Assembly (NCBI GenBank): GCA_001013295.1 | Contig: LAZY01000043.1 | Location: 33,804 to 97,803, forward strand | Direction of reading: 5' to 3' | From: Chryseobacterium indologenes | GTDB lineage: Bacteria; Bacteroidota; Bacteroidia; Flavobacteriales; Weeksellaceae | Length of the DNA stretch: 64,000 nucleotides | Part shown: one piece after another, positions 26,275 to 33,346 of the stretch | Position numbering within the stretch: position 1 is the stretch's first letter | Layout: the number at the start of each line of letters is the position of its first letter | The notes under the pieces: generated by a model | Databases searched by the model: none | What the model saw: the letters and a program-made list of their open reading frames with translations, nothing else | Told to the model about the DNA's origin: nothing | Translations under genes and position numbers: made by a program

Positions 26275-26299
26275 TCCGACAGCTGAACAGCCTGTCGGA
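26275..26299 (+). terminator. intrinsic terminator of the signalling operon
   Basis: TCCGACAG (26275-26282) pairs with CTGTCGGA (26292-26299), then TTTCTCATTC. Confidence 0.7.
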
Positions 26300-26371
26300 T
26301 TTCTCATTCTATTTAACCCTCACAATGAATACATTAGCTTAAAAATAAAAAAAGAAAAACCCCTTTTCAAA

Positions 26372-26467
26372 ATGCGGTTTTATCCTCTGTTTTTGCTTTC
26401 CGGAATGATGGAATTTTGTCATAGAAAAAAACAAAAGGCAGAACCCGAAAAGCCGAAAACAGAGTAG
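26372..26467 (+). CDS. possible 31-aa peptide ahead of the metacaspase gene
   Basis: An ATG frame from 26372 to the TAG at 26465 encodes MRFYPLFLLSGMMEF..., a hydrophobic start followed by a basic and acidic tail (RKKQKAEPEKPK). It ends 24 bp before the caspase start. No clear ribosome-binding site and no family, so it may be chance; a lipoprotein-like remnant or a leader peptide are alternatives. Confidence 0.22.
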   Translation: MRFYPLFLLSGMMEFCHRKKQKAEPEKPKTE

Positions 26468-26491
26468 GGATTATTATTAAAACCAATAACC

Positions 26492-27337
26492 ATGAAAAAA
26501 GCACTCATTGTAGGAATTAATGATTATGCACCTGTAGGAGCCGGCGGTCCGGACCTGAACGGCTGTGTAAATGATGCAAGGGATATGGCAAATACATTGG
26601 TCATTTGTGGTTTTAGTCCATCAAAGATTAAAATTCTGACCAACCAAAATGCAACAAGAACCAATATATTAAACTATCTGAAATCGCTGATCAGTACAAG
26701 CGTAAAAGGGGATTCTCTGGTTTTCTATTATTCGGGACACGGAACCAGAGTGGCCAATATCGGATCGGATCTGGAGATAGATGGTCTGGACGAGGCTATT
26801 TGTCCGCACGATTATGCAAGTTCCGGTGTAATCCGTGATGATGATTTTAAAGCAGTTCTTGATAAATTAAAAGCAGGGGTGAATATGGAAGTGATCTTCG
26901 ACTGCTGCTACTCGGGAACAGGAACCAGAAAATTGGATCTGGGGCTGGAAATAGACCTTCTCAATGAAACCGCCCGCTATATCCCTCCTATGCTTGAGGA
27001 TGAATTTTATCTGACGTATGCCAGTGAAATGGAGGCTTCTAAAAAGAATAAACAGGCAGCAACCCTTAGCAAAGCTCTTGTTCCGGTTGTCGGTATGAAT
27101 CATACTTTATGGGCTGCCGCTAAGGACAATCAGGTATCTATGGAAGGGAATTTAAGCGGACAGATAAGGGGATATTTCACGTATCATTTCTGTAAAATAC
27201 TACGGGCGACCAATGGTAATATCGTCAGAAAAACACTCGACAGGCAGGTGGCTGTTGCATTGGCTGCTATGGGAGCAGCTCAGATCAATCAGACAGAAAG
27301 TATCAGCTCAGAATTTTCTCAAAAAATATTTACTTAA
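26492..27337 (+). CDS. metacaspase-like cysteine protease (peptidase C14 family)
   Basis: Caspase-fold protease of 281 residues. The p20-like core runs ALIVGINDYAPVGAGGPDL, DARDMANTL..., catalytic His83 in YYSGHGTRV and catalytic Cys139 in FDCCYSG; metacaspases of this type cut after Arg or Lys. No signal peptide, so it acts in the cytoplasm. The C-terminal part (TYASEMEASKKNKQAA...) completes the fold; no extra recognition domain is fused. It is followed 73 bp later by a trypsin-like protease gene on the same strand, with no terminator between. Bacterial caspase-trypsin pairings are known in conflict and regulated-death systems, which makes this pair notable. Confidence 0.88.
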   Translation: MKKALIVGINDYAPVGAGGPDLNGCVNDARDMANTLVICGFSPSKIKILTNQNATRTNILNYLKSLISTSVKGDSLVFYYSGHGTRVANIGSDLEIDGLDEAICPHDYASSGVIRDDDFKAVLDKLKAGVNMEVIFDCCYSGTGTRKLDLGLEIDLLNETARYIPPMLEDEFYLTYASEMEASKKNKQAATLSKALVPVVGMNHTLWAAAKDNQVSMEGNLSGQIRGYFTYHFCKILRATNGNIVRKTLDRQVAVALAAMGAAQINQTESISSEFSQKIFT

Positions 27338-27410
27338 TCATAACCATGAACGGCGGAATCTGAAAAGCCATTAAAAGAGTAAGAATAAATAGATTAAAAA
27401 TTTAATAATC

Positions 27411-28421
27411 ATGTCTACAATCGAAAACATTAATCCAATGACAACAGAAGAAGTTTCAAGACTTCGATCTGTGAAAGCAAAATCGGCTGAAAAATCTTCA
27501 GCAATTGAAAAATTAACCAGCCAGGCTCCGGCTATGGAAACCCTGAACGGAAGAACTTTCCCTAAAGGAATGAAAACAATAGGAATGCCTATGGATGAAA
27601 AAACAGCAGAAAAACGATCTATTGAAACTGATCATTTCTATCCTACCCATGCTGATTTTGAATACAATCCAAAACTTGAACCCAAAAGAGACCGTAAACC
27701 GAAATTCATCGACAGAGATTCTTTTCTGACTTCTGAAAATGCAAGAACCATATTCGGAGCTGATCAAAGAAAGGTATATAATTCTACGGCCTATCCATGG
27801 CGATGCGTTGGCAGAGTGGAAAGCTCTTTGGGTACTGGTAGCGGTGTAATGATTGGCCCAAGACACCTTCTTACCTGCTCTCATATTGTGGACTGGCAAC
27901 CTAATAATACGACCGGATGGCTGAAGTTCACTCCAATGTATTATAACGGAAGCGCACCTTACGGAACTGCCTGGGGTACGCTAACCTACTACAAGTATAA
28001 AGTAGCGGGACCTAATATTGACTCGACAGAAATACAGTATGACTATGTCGTTATTGTCTTAGACAGACCTATAGGAAACAGTACAGGTTGGCTGGGAGCC
28101 AAATCATATTCTGATTCGTGGGACGGAGGTGCTTACTGGACTCATGCCGGGTATCCCGGAGATCTTACGGGGACTCAAAGGCCTACTTATCAAACCGGAA
28201 TCGCTCTGGACGGTGATTTCTGGAGTGCCGATGACAATGAAAGCATGAGCCACAAAGCGGATATATGGCCCGGACAAAGCGGTGGCCCATTCTGGGGTTA
28301 TTGGGATGGCGCTCCTTATGCTGTAGCTACTCAAAGTGCCCATAACCCAAGTGATAATTTTGCAAGCGGCGGATCAGATTTAGTAGATCTGGTCATCAAA
28401 GCAAGAAATGAACATCCTTAA
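27411..28421 (+). CDS. trypsin-like serine protease (V8/S1 family) without export signal
   Basis: 336 residues. The C-terminal two thirds is a chymotrypsin-fold protease: catalytic His158 (LLTCSHIVDW), Asp211 (QYDYVVIVLD) and Ser290 (WPGQSGGPFWG). The V8-like glutamyl-endopeptidase branch is suggested by the spacing and by GTGSGVMIGPRHLLTCSH. The first ~125 residues are a basic, low-complexity extension (SRLRSVKAKSAEKSS; KRDRKPKFIDRDS) instead of a signal peptide, so the protein is probably cytoplasmic and made as a zymogen. Arg/Lys-rich sites in the extension would suit cleavage by the adjacent metacaspase; this is inference. Confidence 0.87.
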   Translation: MSTIENINPMTTEEVSRLRSVKAKSAEKSSAIEKLTSQAPAMETLNGRTFPKGMKTIGMPMDEKTAEKRSIETDHFYPTHADFEYNPKLEPKRDRKPKFIDRDSFLTSENARTIFGADQRKVYNSTAYPWRCVGRVESSLGTGSGVMIGPRHLLTCSHIVDWQPNNTTGWLKFTPMYYNGSAPYGTAWGTLTYYKYKVAGPNIDSTEIQYDYVVIVLDRPIGNSTGWLGAKSYSDSWDGGAYWTHAGYPGDLTGTQRPTYQTGIALDGDFWSADDNESMSHKADIWPGQSGGPFWGYWDGAPYAVATQSAHNPSDNFASGGSDLVDLVIKARNEHP

Positions 28422-28442
28422 TTTATTTTTTAGTTTCAATAT

Positions 28443-28468
28443 AAAGCCCGCCTTTCAAGGTGGGTTTT
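28443..28468 (+). terminator. terminator of the protease pair
   Basis: AAAGCCCGCC (28443-28452) pairs with GGTGGGTTTT (28459-28468) with G-U wobbles, then T-rich sequence. It closes the metacaspase-protease unit. Confidence 0.75.
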
Positions 28469-28498
28469 ATATATGGAATAATCTCAATAACAGAAAGA

Positions 28499-28837
28499 TT
28501 ATTTATAATCAAATCGATCTTCATCCGGGTACCAATAGCGGGTTAGACTTTTTCCTAAGGTGTCATTTTCATATGATTTTAATTGATCTTCCAAATGACC
28601 TACAGTACTAAAAGCAACAACTCTCCCTCCTTTGCTCTCTACTAAAAAAGGGGCGCTCCCTACCAATGATTTGTTAAAGTTCCCTGTTAAAAGATACTCT
28701 TTAGCGTCATAAGAGTAAACATTGCCATAGGGTTTCTTAATAATTTTATCTATGACCACCTCAATATCTTTACCTCCTTCACCCATTTTTTTTAAAAAGC
28801 GTTCTGCTATTGCAAGCATTTCTTTGTCTGTTAACAT
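28499..28837 (-). CDS. YrhB-domain (Imm35-type) immunity-like protein
   Basis: 112 residues. The core KEYLLTGNFNKSLVGSAPFLVESKGGRVVAFSTVGHLEDQLKSYE matches the YrhB/Imm35 pattern (an EFL..G......GN.PF.+....G++...GT...+E..+ block), as recalled from E. coli YrhB. Imm35 proteins are immunity proteins of polymorphic toxin systems. It is the last gene of the minus-strand cluster of small genes behind the toxin; the AT-rich composition and lone spacing fit an accumulated immunity gene. No toxin next to it remains. Confidence 0.75.
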   Translation of the reverse strand: MLTDKEMLAIAERFLKKMGEGGKDIEVVIDKIIKKPYGNVYSYDAKEYLLTGNFNKSLVGSAPFLVESKGGRVVAFSTVGHLEDQLKSYENDTLGKSLTRYWYPDEDRFDYK

Positions 28838-28948
28838 ATCTGATTTTAATTGTTGCTATTGCGTGAGCTCTATTTATTTTTAAATTTAAAAACGACTCTA
28901 AATTTAAAAAGAAAACCCGATTCTTTAAGAGTCAACTGAGATTTACAG

Positions 28949-29257
28949 TTATTTTTTTACTCTGTAATATTTGCCATTTTCATCTTTTGCTATTTCCAAT
29001 ATTTTTGTTGTAAAGTTTTGATAGTATAATGGTTCTCCTGTTTCATCTGAAATGGTTAAAAAATCTAAATTATCAAATATAGCTTTCACTGATACTGTCC
29101 AAGCAGCAATTACTTTACGTTCTGGCCTTGACACTTCTTTTTCTTTATTAAAAGAAATTTTATTTATACATAAATCTTTGTAATATTTACCTTTTAAATC
29201 TTTTAATATAAGCTGTGCTTTTTCTAAGATCTGTTCTTCTGTGTGTTGTTTCAACAT
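28949..29257 (-). CDS. immunity-like small protein, 102 aa
   Basis: Unrecognised 102-residue soluble protein. Helical N-terminus (TEEQILEKAQLILKDLKG), then beta-rich IAAWTVSVKAIFDNLDFLTISDETGEPLYY, a pattern seen in several immunity families in which a conserved EPLYYQ-type segment closes a beta sheet. No signal peptide. It lies in the row of small AT-rich minus-strand genes behind the toxin. Immunity function is inferred only from location and size. Confidence 0.6.
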   Translation of the reverse strand: MLKQHTEEQILEKAQLILKDLKGKYYKDLCINKISFNKEKEVSRPERKVIAAWTVSVKAIFDNLDFLTISDETGEPLYYQNFTTKILEIAKDENGKYYRVKK

Positions 29258-29364
29258 TCTATTAAATATTTTGATTCGGATTTGTTAATACGTTGTCAAA
29301 GAATTCTTTCTGAATAAAATGTAATGAGAAAATAATACTTTCAAACTGAACGGATTTTTTTAAA

Positions 29365-29817
29365 TCAAAGATCTTGTGGCGGATTTCCAAAAAGAGGATT
29401 ATCAGATTTTTCCAAAAAATTTTCTAAATGAGATAAAGTGTATATATAAGCGCCATCCCCCTGTAAAGTATCTTCATCATACACCAATAATTCGGGAATT
29501 TCCTTCAACATTTCTACTAAAAAAGGTATTAATAATGGATTATCATAATAACACTCAATCTCTATCAGCATTCCATAGCCATTAATATTATATAAAGCAT
29601 CAAATGTCTTGTTAAAATGATCAGGCCCGCAATCAATAGAAATTCTCAGATACCCTGGTATATCTTCTATAAACAGATTTATTTCGATATCAGCGTATTC
29701 CTGACTATAAGATTTCCCAGATCTATAGTTTAATCTTTGTGCTATGATTTCAACGGTATTACTTACCTCATGAGGATCTAAATATTTTTTACTGATCAGA
29801 TGAATTGTGTTGGCCAT
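29365..29817 (-). CDS. immunity-like protein, paralog of 30342 gene
   Basis: 150 residues, acidic. Its start (IHLISKKYLDPHEVSNTVEIIAQRLN) aligns with the 30342 gene (FRIISKSFKKPSELEDMLREIAQKRN), and a middle segment (FNKTFDALYNINGYGMLIEI against FTKSYNNKYGGILQVN) also matches, then PFLVEMLKEIPELLVYD against PFIKELREYLPNVLIDD. The two are clearly homologous. Paired immunity paralogs are usual where toxin tips have been swapped repeatedly. No family name known to me. Confidence 0.65.
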   Translation of the reverse strand: MANTIHLISKKYLDPHEVSNTVEIIAQRLNYRSGKSYSQEYADIEINLFIEDIPGYLRISIDCGPDHFNKTFDALYNINGYGMLIEIECYYDNPLLIPFLVEMLKEIPELLVYDEDTLQGDGAYIYTLSHLENFLEKSDNPLFGNPPQDL

Positions 29818-29884
29818 TATTTTAATGTTTTTATTTGATTTATCCCCTTGAAACTTTTGTTCAAAATGGATATATTAAAATAAT

Positions 29885-29912
29885 AAAAACCACTCAAAAT
29901 TGAGCAGTTTTT
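29885..29912 (-). terminator. terminator behind the 29917 gene
   Basis: AAAAACCACTC (29885-29895) pairs with GAGCAGTTTTT (29902-29912) with two mismatched central pairs; on the minus strand a T-run follows. Confidence 0.6.
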
Positions 29913-29916
29913 AAAT

Positions 29917-30216
29917 TTATCCAAAGCTTAGGGAATTGTAATCTTCAAAATTAATTGATTTTAATCGGTTTAAAATAAAGCTGGCTCTTTCTATTTCCCA
30001 ATTTCCTTTAATATAAGGCATGAGTTTCTCCCACTCTTTTATTATTTCCGTTAATTCTTCTTTTTCAAATTCATGAGGGAATTTCCAATTGCATAAATTT
30101 TCTAGGTTATGTTTCTCAAATAGAGGTAGCCAATATTCGTGAAATAATTTATGTGTTGAAATTGGAATCTCCTCTATATTTCCCTTCTTTGTTTCCGTTA
30201 TAATACTATATGACAT
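29917..30216 (-). CDS. immunity-like small protein, 99 aa
   Basis: Unrecognised 99-residue protein rich in Trp, Glu and Lys, all-helical (KLFHEYWLPLFEKHNLENLCNW; EIIKEWEKLMPYIKGNWEIE). Soluble, no signal. It starts 11 bp after a possible remnant of a toxin C-terminus (30228-30293), the usual immunity-gene position, so it may be the survivor of a lost toxin cassette. Function inferred from place only. Confidence 0.6.
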   Translation of the reverse strand: MSYSIITETKKGNIEEIPISTHKLFHEYWLPLFEKHNLENLCNWKFPHEFEKEELTEIIKEWEKLMPYIKGNWEIERASFILNRLKSINFEDYNSLSFG

Positions 30217-30227
30217 TTTATTAGATT

Positions 30228-30293
30228 TCAGAGAGGTCGTTTTTTGTAGTATTTACCATCTTTATCATAATAATTAATGATTCCTACCCGTAT
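30228..30293 (-). pseudogene. possible remnant of an EndoU-type toxin C-terminus
   Basis: The minus-strand frame closed by the TGA at 30228-30230 reads IRVGIINYYDKDGKYYKKRPL. This resembles the end of the EndoU domain at 32063 (FDGVRVGVMKTNGKPKTIF). The frame is blocked upstream. The match is short and may be chance. Confidence 0.3.
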
Positions 30294-30341
30294 AAAAATA
30301 ATAAATAATTAAAGGGAAAAATTACACTATATATATGGTTT

Positions 30342-30734
30342 TCAATCATTTTTACTTAGGTATTTATCTATAGTAATTAAATCATCGTTACTTTTAGCAT
30401 TATCATCAATCAAAACATTAGGTAGATACTCCCTTAATTCCTTTATAAAAGGTATCATAAAGTAGTCTATATCCTCAGATGGCATTTTACCTGACCAGTT
30501 TACTTGAAGTATTCCACCATATTTATTATTATACGATTTCGTGAATTCTTCTTTATTATAAACAAAAAACGAAATAACACTCCTTGTTTTAGAGTTTATG
30601 ATTTCAAATTCGACGCCATATTCATCCTCATCTTTTTTGATTTCATTATTCCTTTTTTGAGCAATTTCTCTAAGCATATCTTCCAATTCGCTCGGTTTTT
30701 TAAAACTTTTACTTATTATTCTAAACTCCGGCAT
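30342..30734 (-). CDS. immunity-like protein, paralog of 29365 gene
   Basis: 130 residues, highly charged (EIAQKRNNEIKKDEDEYG). Homologous over its length with the 29365 protein, sharing the ISK-x-(F/Y)...(E/D)...EIAQ(R/K) start, the N-K-x-(Y/F)-GG/G-x-L middle and the (I/V)PFIKEL-type block. It follows the most decayed toxin cassette (30841-31097), whose tip it may once have neutralised. Confidence 0.65.
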   Translation of the reverse strand: MPEFRIISKSFKKPSELEDMLREIAQKRNNEIKKDEDEYGVEFEIINSKTRSVISFFVYNKEEFTKSYNNKYGGILQVNWSGKMPSEDIDYFMIPFIKELREYLPNVLIDDNAKSNDDLITIDKYLSKND

Positions 30735-30840
30735 ATTAATATAAATTTTTAATCTGTTTAAAATCTGTTATAATTATTACTTTAATTCCCTTATTCTGGT
30801 TAAGTGTTTTTAAAACACTTTGGTCTACACGTCCTCCGCA

Positions 30841-31097
30841 TTAGTAAATCGTTTGATAAATCTTATCATACTGACTCCCTTGAGCAATAACTTCTCCTTT
30901 GTACACCAAAGAAAATTTTCTATTACGAATATTGCACCTATAGCATCAGGATTAATACCATTGCCTTTATTAATACTCTCCTTAAAAAAAGCCTCATTTT
31001 GTATCAAAGCATCACATTCCGATGTTTTTGAAAAGAACCCTGCGCTTGGGATCACTCATTCTGTTGGAGTAAACACACCAAGATCTTTCTTTTGGAA
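30841..31097 (-). pseudogene. decayed third toxin cassette (pretoxin module only)
   Basis: Read in the homologous frame it follows the EndoU cassette's pretoxin module: FQKKDLGVFTPTE, then TGA where the others have Trp, then VIPSAGFFSKTSECDALIQN. After it come an 8-codon deletion (KES where the second cassette has MELDVAAIMER) and a frameshift before KFSLVYKGEVIAQGSQYDKIYQTI. It stops before any toxin domain. DNA identity with 32820-32905 is very high. It is a dead, truncated copy. Confidence 0.8.
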
Positions 31098-31148
31098 AAT
31101 TTACCTGTGAGACAAAATACTGCAACTTTTGGTTGCCGTTAAGTAATT

Positions 31149-31511
31149 TTATCTGCCATTTTTTTGTAAAAAATATTTAAATTCTTTTAAGAATTTAATA
31201 AACCTTTCTGTGGACCAAATAATGTCTGCTTTTTTCTGCTCTCTATTCAGGAGATTGAATAAATGTGTTTCTTCCTTATCTGCAACAATCAATAAATGAC
31301 CTCCTTCTACAGAATATTCAAAATCTTTATTCGTGATTGAGTTAATCTCATCCAGCATATTTTGAACTTCTTCTGATGTCCAGTAGCCCGATTCTATTTG
31401 TTCTAAAGCTTCTATTTCTTTATTGAACGTTTTCACACCATAATCATAATGTACCAAATGTGAAGGTACCTTATCTGAACAATAATTGTTCTTTACAAAT
31501 TTATATTCCAT
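31149..31511 (-). CDS. immunity-like protein, 120 aa
   Basis: 120 residues, no signal or membrane helix. Features: N-terminal EYKFVKNNYCSDKVPSHL, an acidic helix (FNKEIEALEQIESGYWTSEEVQNMLDEI), then EYSVEGGHLLIVADKEETHLFNL, reminiscent of single-domain immunity proteins. It starts 3 bp after the stop of the 55-residue gene at 31515, so these two are translated together. Family unknown. Confidence 0.6.
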   Translation of the reverse strand: MEYKFVKNNYCSDKVPSHLVHYDYGVKTFNKEIEALEQIESGYWTSEEVQNMLDEINSITNKDFEYSVEGGHLLIVADKEETHLFNLLNREQKKADIIWSTERFIKFLKEFKYFLQKNGR

Positions 31512-31514
31512 AAT

Positions 31515-31682
31515 TTAGATATTAAGTGCTCTTACATCAGTATCTCTAAATCGCCTTTCATTTAAAATTTGAACAATAAGATTCTTGGTATCTACACTCA
31601 ATAATTCACTTTTTAAATCTTTATAGCTTTCCCAGCCGTTAGATTGTAAAAAATCTATTAGTTTTATTATAATCTGTTCCAT
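31515..31682 (-). CDS. small protein, 55 aa, coupled to 31149 gene
   Basis: A complete frame (ATG 31682 down to TAA 31515) encodes 55 residues starting MEQIIIKLIDFLQSNGWESY and ending in RRFRDTDVRALNI. Helical and compact, with a charged end. It fits tightly between the EndoU immunity gene (66 bp upstream) and the 31149 gene (3 bp downstream), and its composition matches coding neighbours, so it is probably real. It could be an immunity subunit or a small regulator. Confidence 0.55.
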   Translation of the reverse strand: MEQIIIKLIDFLQSNGWESYKDLKSELLSVDTKNLIVQILNERRFRDTDVRALNI

Positions 31683-31748
31683 ATTTACTTACTTAAAATC
31701 TAGGAGGATTAAAATAAATCTGCTCTTGGGGTAAGAAATCTATTGTTC

Positions 31749-32057
31749 TTAATCTCCATAATAAGCTTCAATACCCTTTTGTATTTCTGGACTCATTTTT
31801 TTTGGATATTTCTCTTCTAATTTTTTCAGACACTCTACAAATTCTTTGCTTTGAAATTTATATGACAGCTCTTCAAAATCTGAACTAATATGTTCCAGAT
31901 TATCTAAATCTAAATTTTCAATTACATGAATTGTTTGATTAACATCTATCAATAATAATTCAGTAATTTTATCATAATCATCAGGCTTTGTAGGATCATT
32001 CAGATGTTTTGATTCAATTACATTTATAATTTCTAAAATTTTATCTTCTAGTTTCAT
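31749..32057 (-). CDS. probable immunity protein for the EndoU cassette
   Basis: 102-residue acidic helical protein (LLLIDVNQTIHVIENLDLDNLEHI; FVECLKKLEEKYPKKMSPEIQ) starting 5 bp after the EndoU stop codon. This position, directly behind a toxin tip, is standard for cognate immunity genes, and acidic helical proteins suit inhibition of a basic RNase. No family name recalled. Being intact while its toxin is frameshifted, it may still protect against the same toxin delivered by siblings. Confidence 0.65.
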   Translation of the reverse strand: MKLEDKILEIINVIESKHLNDPTKPDDYDKITELLLIDVNQTIHVIENLDLDNLEHISSDFEELSYKFQSKEFVECLKKLEEKYPKKMSPEIQKGIEAYYGD

Positions 32058-32062
32058 AATAT

Positions 32063-32960
32063 TTATTCTTTATAAGGATTAAACTCATACTTTTTACTGT
32101 TTAGTAAAGGTTGTTTAGCATTATCTGGGAATATAGTTTTTGGTTTTCCATTAGTTTTCATCACCCCTACTCTTACACCATCGAAATTATCAAAAATAGG
32201 AATACCGTCATTCAAAAGCTTAAAGTCCTTAAAATTTTTCTCGATAATAAACCTTCCAGCATTTTTTATCTTTTCTTTAGTCCAAGATTCTGGAAACCAT
32301 GATTGACCAGTTATATGCTCTCCCTCTGTAATTCTTTTGTATTTATCTGCATGCCCTTCGACAGAGCCAATTCTAACACCGCTTATAGGTATACTCTACT
32401 TTATATTTTCTGACTATTTTATTAAGATAATTTACATTTTCCTGCCCGTGTCCCCCACTTTTCATTTTACCAGGTAACATACTCCTCCGAGGTTTTGCAG
32501 GTAAAGCAAATTCTCCCATACTAGCATGTTCTAAAACATCATCTGGTAAATGCTTTAAATTATAAAGTCCTTCCAAAATAACTCCTATTTTCCTCACATT
32601 ATGGTTTTCTTGTTTCAAACCCATTAATGTCTCTTGGTAAGCTCTATCATACCGGCTCCCCTGAGCAATAATCTCACCTTTATAGATCAAAGCAAACTTT
32701 CTATTACTGCTGATCGCACCTATAACATCAGGATTAATACCACTTCCTTTATTAATACGTTCCATAATAGCAGCAACATCAAGCTCCATAAAAAATGCAC
32801 CATTCTGAATTAAAGCATCACATTCCGACGTTTTTGAAAAGAACCCTGCGCTTGGGATTACCCATTCTGTAGGACTAAACATACGGAGATCTTTTCTTTG
32901 GAAACCCCGCCGTTCAGATTCAAAATATGTAAATACAAAACTACTTACAGCAAATATATA
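32063..32960 (-). pseudogene. displaced toxin cassette: pretoxin module plus EndoU nuclease domain, frameshifted
   Basis: Starts just after a terminator with homology to residues ~535 onward of the resident toxin (SSFVFTYFESERRGFQRKDL against the same region there), includes EWVIPSAGFF...FALIYKGEIIAQGSRYDRAY, then a bacterial EndoU domain: KSGGHGQENVNYLNKI, GVRIGSVEGHADKYKRITEG, QSWFPESWTKEKIKNAG, VRVGVMKTNGKPKTIFPD. EndoU toxins are RNases that cut tRNA or other RNA. A one-base shift between VEYT and SGVRIG (about 32377-32395) splits the frame; the first part (ATG 32882) ends at a TAG at 32373. There is no start codon or secretion module of its own: an orphan cassette awaiting recombination, now disabled. 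Confidence 0.82.
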
Positions 32961-32970
32961 CTAAAGAAAA

Positions 32971-32999
32971 AAGGCCGTTTTCTAGTTAAAAACGGCCTT
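32971..32999 (-). terminator. terminator behind toxin-immunity pair
   Basis: AAGGCCGTTTT (32971-32981) pairs with AAAACGGCCTT (32989-32999), 11 bp, loop CTAGTTA; T-run on the minus strand. It marks the boundary between the live operon and the displaced cassettes. Confidence 0.85.
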
Positions 33000-33002
33000 A
33001 AT

Positions 33003-33335
33003 TTACATATTTTCTATTTCTGATAATCTAATAATATAATCTCCACTGAGATATTTATTTAATTTAAAAATAATATCTTCATAGTATATCGTAAAAAATC
33101 TGAAAAGGTCTTCATTCGTATTTGGAGATTCCAATAATCCTTTATAATCATATTCAGGGTGCTTTATTATCCATTCAAAAACTTCTTTATTTCTCAAAAC
33201 AAGATCAATGTTTAGATTACTTAAATCTATATCTCCAGTTACAAACTTATACATATCTTTATGTGTATAAATCTGACTTACTCTTTTTCTCCATACTGCA
33301 GCATGCGTTGCGTCTAGTATTAATTTATCTTCCAT
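33003..33335 (-). CDS. probable immunity protein for the resident toxin
   Basis: 110 residues, soluble, acidic and helical (MEDKLILDATHAAVWRKRV; LRNKEVFEWIIKHPEYDYKG; ENPNTNEDLF-type turn at SPNTNEDLFRFF). It begins 11 bp after the toxin stop codon and ends right before a terminator, the standard place for cognate immunity. No family recognised. Confidence 0.7.
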   Translation of the reverse strand: MEDKLILDATHAAVWRKRVSQIYTHKDMYKFVTGDIDLSNLNIDLVLRNKEVFEWIIKHPEYDYKGLLESPNTNEDLFRFFTIYYEDIIFKLNKYLSGDYIIRLSEIENM

Positions 33336-33346
33336 ATTAAATAATT

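Noticed and set aside
32111..32302. Plus-strand frame of 63 codons in the EndoU region
   Set aside because: It is opposite the out-of-frame EndoU domain, which has clear family motifs.
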